In this document: in pieces, positions 61,577 to 64,000 of the stretch
How the letters are laid out: the number at the start of each line of letters is the position of its first letter
Position numbering within the stretch: position 1 is the first letter of the stretch
Translations under genes and position numbers: made by a program
Notes under the pieces: generated by a model
Database searches by the model: none
Told to the model about the DNA's origin: nothing
The model's input: only the letters and a program-made list of their open reading frames with translations
From: Ipomoea triloba
Lineage: Eukaryota; Streptophyta; Magnoliopsida; Solanales; Convolvulaceae
DNA: 64,000 bases
Assembly: GCF_003576645.1 (NCBI RefSeq)
Contig: NC_044929.1
Span: forward strand, 6,164,015-6,228,014
Reading direction: 5' to 3'

Positions 61577-61579
61577 TAA

Positions 61580-62400
61580 AAACATCTTCCAATTGAAAGA
61601 TTTGGTACGGTTTCCCGGCAAAAGAAACTTTTTTTCTTTTAATTTGTTATTATTATTATTATTTATTTTGGATGAGTTGATTTCCTTTCTTAGAACAGAT
61701 GAAATTCCTTGTGAGCAAGGAAACGTGTGGTTTTAGAATCTATGCAAGTCTTAGAGCATCCTTCTCAGTGGAGTTTTTTTACGGTTTTTGAGAAATTTTT
61801 GTAAATGTGATTAGAAAAGAGAAAATGAGAAAGAATTTAAAAAAATAAGAAAAAAACAATAATATGACATCTGAAAAAATAAAATATAAAAAGTAAGGTA
61901 AAAGTCAGAGCTCTGACTTGCCCCAGCGGGCACGTGTTGCATGTGGAACACGTGCCTGCTCGGGCACGAAGTGCACCAAACACGCACTTCAGTGGTTCAT
62001 TTTTTATTTTTTTTTACTTTACAATTTCTGACATAAACTATGTTTTAGCAAGAGATATATTTCTTCTCAAAATGGCTTCTACATCAGTTCACTTTTCTAA
62101 AGGCAAGTTAATGCACTAACATGAACTAACAAATATACATGGGTATGTATGCTTTTAGAGCAACCCAAAAAGAGTTTTTGGAGGGACTTTTTAAGAGTTT
62201 TTTGCTGAAGTGGAAGATATAAGTTAGATTTGAGATCCTTGGATAAGAATTTAGTTTTTGTCTCCATAGTGAGACCCACCCAAAAAAATACCACCCTGGT
62301 CGCATGAGGCGCACCACAATCGCCAAGTGGGGCGGTACACTCCACGCACCCATTGGGCCCATTAATCTGGAACCTTTTAATAATAATAATAATAACCAAA
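61580..62400. other. Non-coding region with GC-rich MITE-like pieces
   Basis: A stem with arms GGGCACGTGTT and AACACGTGCC lies at about 61928-61953. CTTAGAGCATCC (61749) and TTTAGAGCAACCC (62155) resemble ends of common plant MITEs, but I cannot pair termini. Short minus-strand frames at 62097-62479 are not recognised. Confidence 0.4.
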
Positions 62401-62606
62401 TATTTATTATTATGTATTTATTTACCATATTCTTTTCGTATTCTCTTCGTAGAATGTATTGTATTTGAATTTGAAACAAATATTAAAAAAAGATAGAAAT
62501 GCATTCTTAATATACATGTTAAAAAAAAAAAGTAAACATGCATCCTACAGTATAGTGTTTCCTATATTTGTATCTCAATAATATCCGTCTCCTTTTTGTA
62601 TCCCAC
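62401..62606 (+). repeat. About 205-bp direct repeat, first copy (second copy 62961-63161)
   Basis: TATTTATTATTATGTATTTA, then TATTCTTTTCGTATTCTC, a GAATTTGAAACAAATATT word, ACATGCATC(C/G)TACAGT and CTTTTTGTATCCCA recur in the same order 560 bp downstream with moderate divergence. The first copy ends in an inverted repeat: TTTTTGTATCCCACCCAAAA (62593) faces TTTTAGGTGGGATACAAAAA (62643). Confidence 0.75.
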
Positions 62607-62843
62607 CCAAAAAATAAAGTCATAAACACTGTTGGACTGGTTTTTTAGGTGGGATACAAAAATAGGCCGCTTTTGAAAAAGTAACAAAGATGGGCAAAGT
62701 ACTTTCATGGAATGCATGTTTGCTTAAAAACAAATGCATTCTGCGATTGCATGTTAGCTTTTCTAAAAAAAAATAGTTAAAAGGTAGAAAATGAGTGTAT
62801 GATACGTGTATGTGTACAGTATTGTAGTTTAAACGAAATTAGA

Positions 62844-62921
62844 GTTATTGGTCTTGGACCCACTATTTAAATATTTTTTATCATTAGGATTATTGGTCTT
62901 GGACCCACTATTTAAGTATTT
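62844..62921 (+). repeat. 45-bp tandem duplication
   Basis: TTATTGGTCTTGGACCCACT with the following ATTTAA(A/G)TATTTTTT occurs twice with a 45-bp step. The flanks are non-coding. Confidence 0.85.
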
Positions 62922-63513
62922 TTTTATCCTTATATTTCAATAAATAAATACATAACTACGTATTTATTATTTTGTATTTATATACGGTATTCTTTTCATA
63001 TTCTCCAAGTATAATGTTATGCATTTTAATTTGAAACAAATATTATAAAAGATAACAATGCATTCTGAAGATGCATGTTCAAAAAGGACAACATGCATCG
63101 TACAGTGTAGTATTGACCATATTTGTATTCCAATAATTTCCGTCCTCTTTTTGTATCCCAACTAAAAATCAAACCCTACCGGTGAAACCACCCAAAAAAT
63201 AGACATAATCGGCAAAACCACCCCAAACTCAAAGTAAAATCTACAACCAAACACCACCTTATTTTCAAATCAATTACTTTTCCTTAATGCAGAAGCAAAT
63301 GGATAGACTCATAGACACAGGCAACTCTTAATCAACTTTTACAGTCTGCACACTGTAAAGACTGTAAGTCTAGAGATTTGACTACTCATACAACGTACGA
63401 GATATTATCTATCTTGGGAGAAGATATTATCTATCAATGTTAACTCTAGAGACTACAGGCCTATATTTTATTAATTCAATTAATAACCGAATGGAATTAA
63501 CTAAAATTACAAA

Positions 63514-63636
63514 ATGCTTTAAAGCATTAAAAAAATGAAAATTTCTACTTTCAAATTTACCTAATTATTTTTTAATGCTTTAAAGCATTAACAAAATGAA
63601 AATTTCTACTTTCAAATTAACCTAATTATTTTTTTC
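63514..63636 (+). repeat. 61-bp tandem duplication with palindromic ATGCTTTAAAGCAT
   Basis: The block starting ATGCTTTAAAGCATTA and continuing through ATGAAAATTTCTACTTTCAA to CCTAATTATTTTTT is present twice with a 61-bp step. The start of each copy is a perfect 14-bp palindrome. Confidence 0.88.
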
Positions 63637-63795
63637 CAGTTAATTAGTTCGTTAATTTGTTATTTCAAATATTTTAATTCAAGTTTTAAAAACTTAAAAT
63701 TTATAAATAAAAATTTTCAATTCATAATTTCACACAACAAAATAGCCATTTTATCAATATATAAATAAAAAATATTTAAAACTAGTTTAATAATA

Positions 63796-63796
<1 letters not shown>

Positions 63797-63829
<33 letters not shown>
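63797..63829. repeat. Compound TA/CA microsatellite
   Basis: About seven TA units are followed directly by about nine CA units. The rest of the window to 64000 is AT-rich and I see no gene in it. Confidence 0.95.
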
Positions 63830-64000
63830 TCTCAAACCGAATTAATGGTTAATCAAAATTTTTAAAAATTCTTCGAACATTAATCAAACCAAAATATTTT
63901 GATTAAAAAATACGGAGTAGTTAATTGTAATATGATTGTAATTTTTATATATATTGATATAAAAGAATAATTATAAAGAAAAATAATATTTATTAATAAA

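Noticed and set aside
62097..62479. Two overlapping minus-strand frames (100 and 117 codons)
   Set aside because: They run through MITE-like and microsatellite sequence and resemble no known protein.

Overview
This window is nuclear DNA of a flowering plant, most likely a eudicot. The evidence is AT-rich intergenic sequence, a plant LTR-retrotransposon end with an initiator-tRNA-Met primer-binding site, a CACTA transposon end, several MITEs and tRNA-derived SINE pieces, and two genes of the plant dynamin-related protein 4 (DRP4, Mx-like) type. I cannot name the species. About 70% of the window is tandem repeat and only two protein-coding genes are convincing.

Layout. (1) 1-3109 and 7716-45969: one head-to-tail satellite, all in the same orientation, with a monomer of about 140-146 bp. 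I estimate close to 290 monomers by dividing length by period. It contains blocks of near-identical monomers (231-790, 2071-2934) and higher-order structure at about 2.2-2.3 kb and about 6.4-6.8 kb. The many short open frames here are a by-product of the repeat. (2) 3110-7715: a retrotransposon fragment sits between the two satellite blocks. It is the 3' part of a long LTR, with a primer-binding site at 6230-6242 and a non-coding leader but no gag/pol. The LTR carries a 1.47-kb minisatellite whose higher-order unit is exactly 140 bp. (3) 45970-50074: seven tandem copies, several truncated, of a unit up to about 660 bp that looks like a promoter, 5' leader and intron, with no gene body. (4) 50075-52341: one end of a CACTA element, then a MITE bracketed by 71-bp direct repeats. 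(5) 52342-60730: two tandem DRP4-type genes on the minus strand. Between them lie a retroposon with a 17-bp target duplication, SINE remnants and a decayed Ty1/copia integrase fragment. (6) 60731-64000: non-coding DNA with a Tourist-like MITE and small duplications.

The upstream DRP4 gene (58672-60627) is a single open frame of 651 codons. The downstream paralogue (52342-54846) is split by a roughly 500-bp MITE-like insert. Its terminal inverted repeats supply a GT donor and an AG acceptor at the right places, and removing the 495 bp between them restores the frame, giving a 669-residue protein. This apparent conversion of a MITE into an intron is the most interesting single observation. The satellite, with its nested periods and matching 140-bp minisatellite, is the second.
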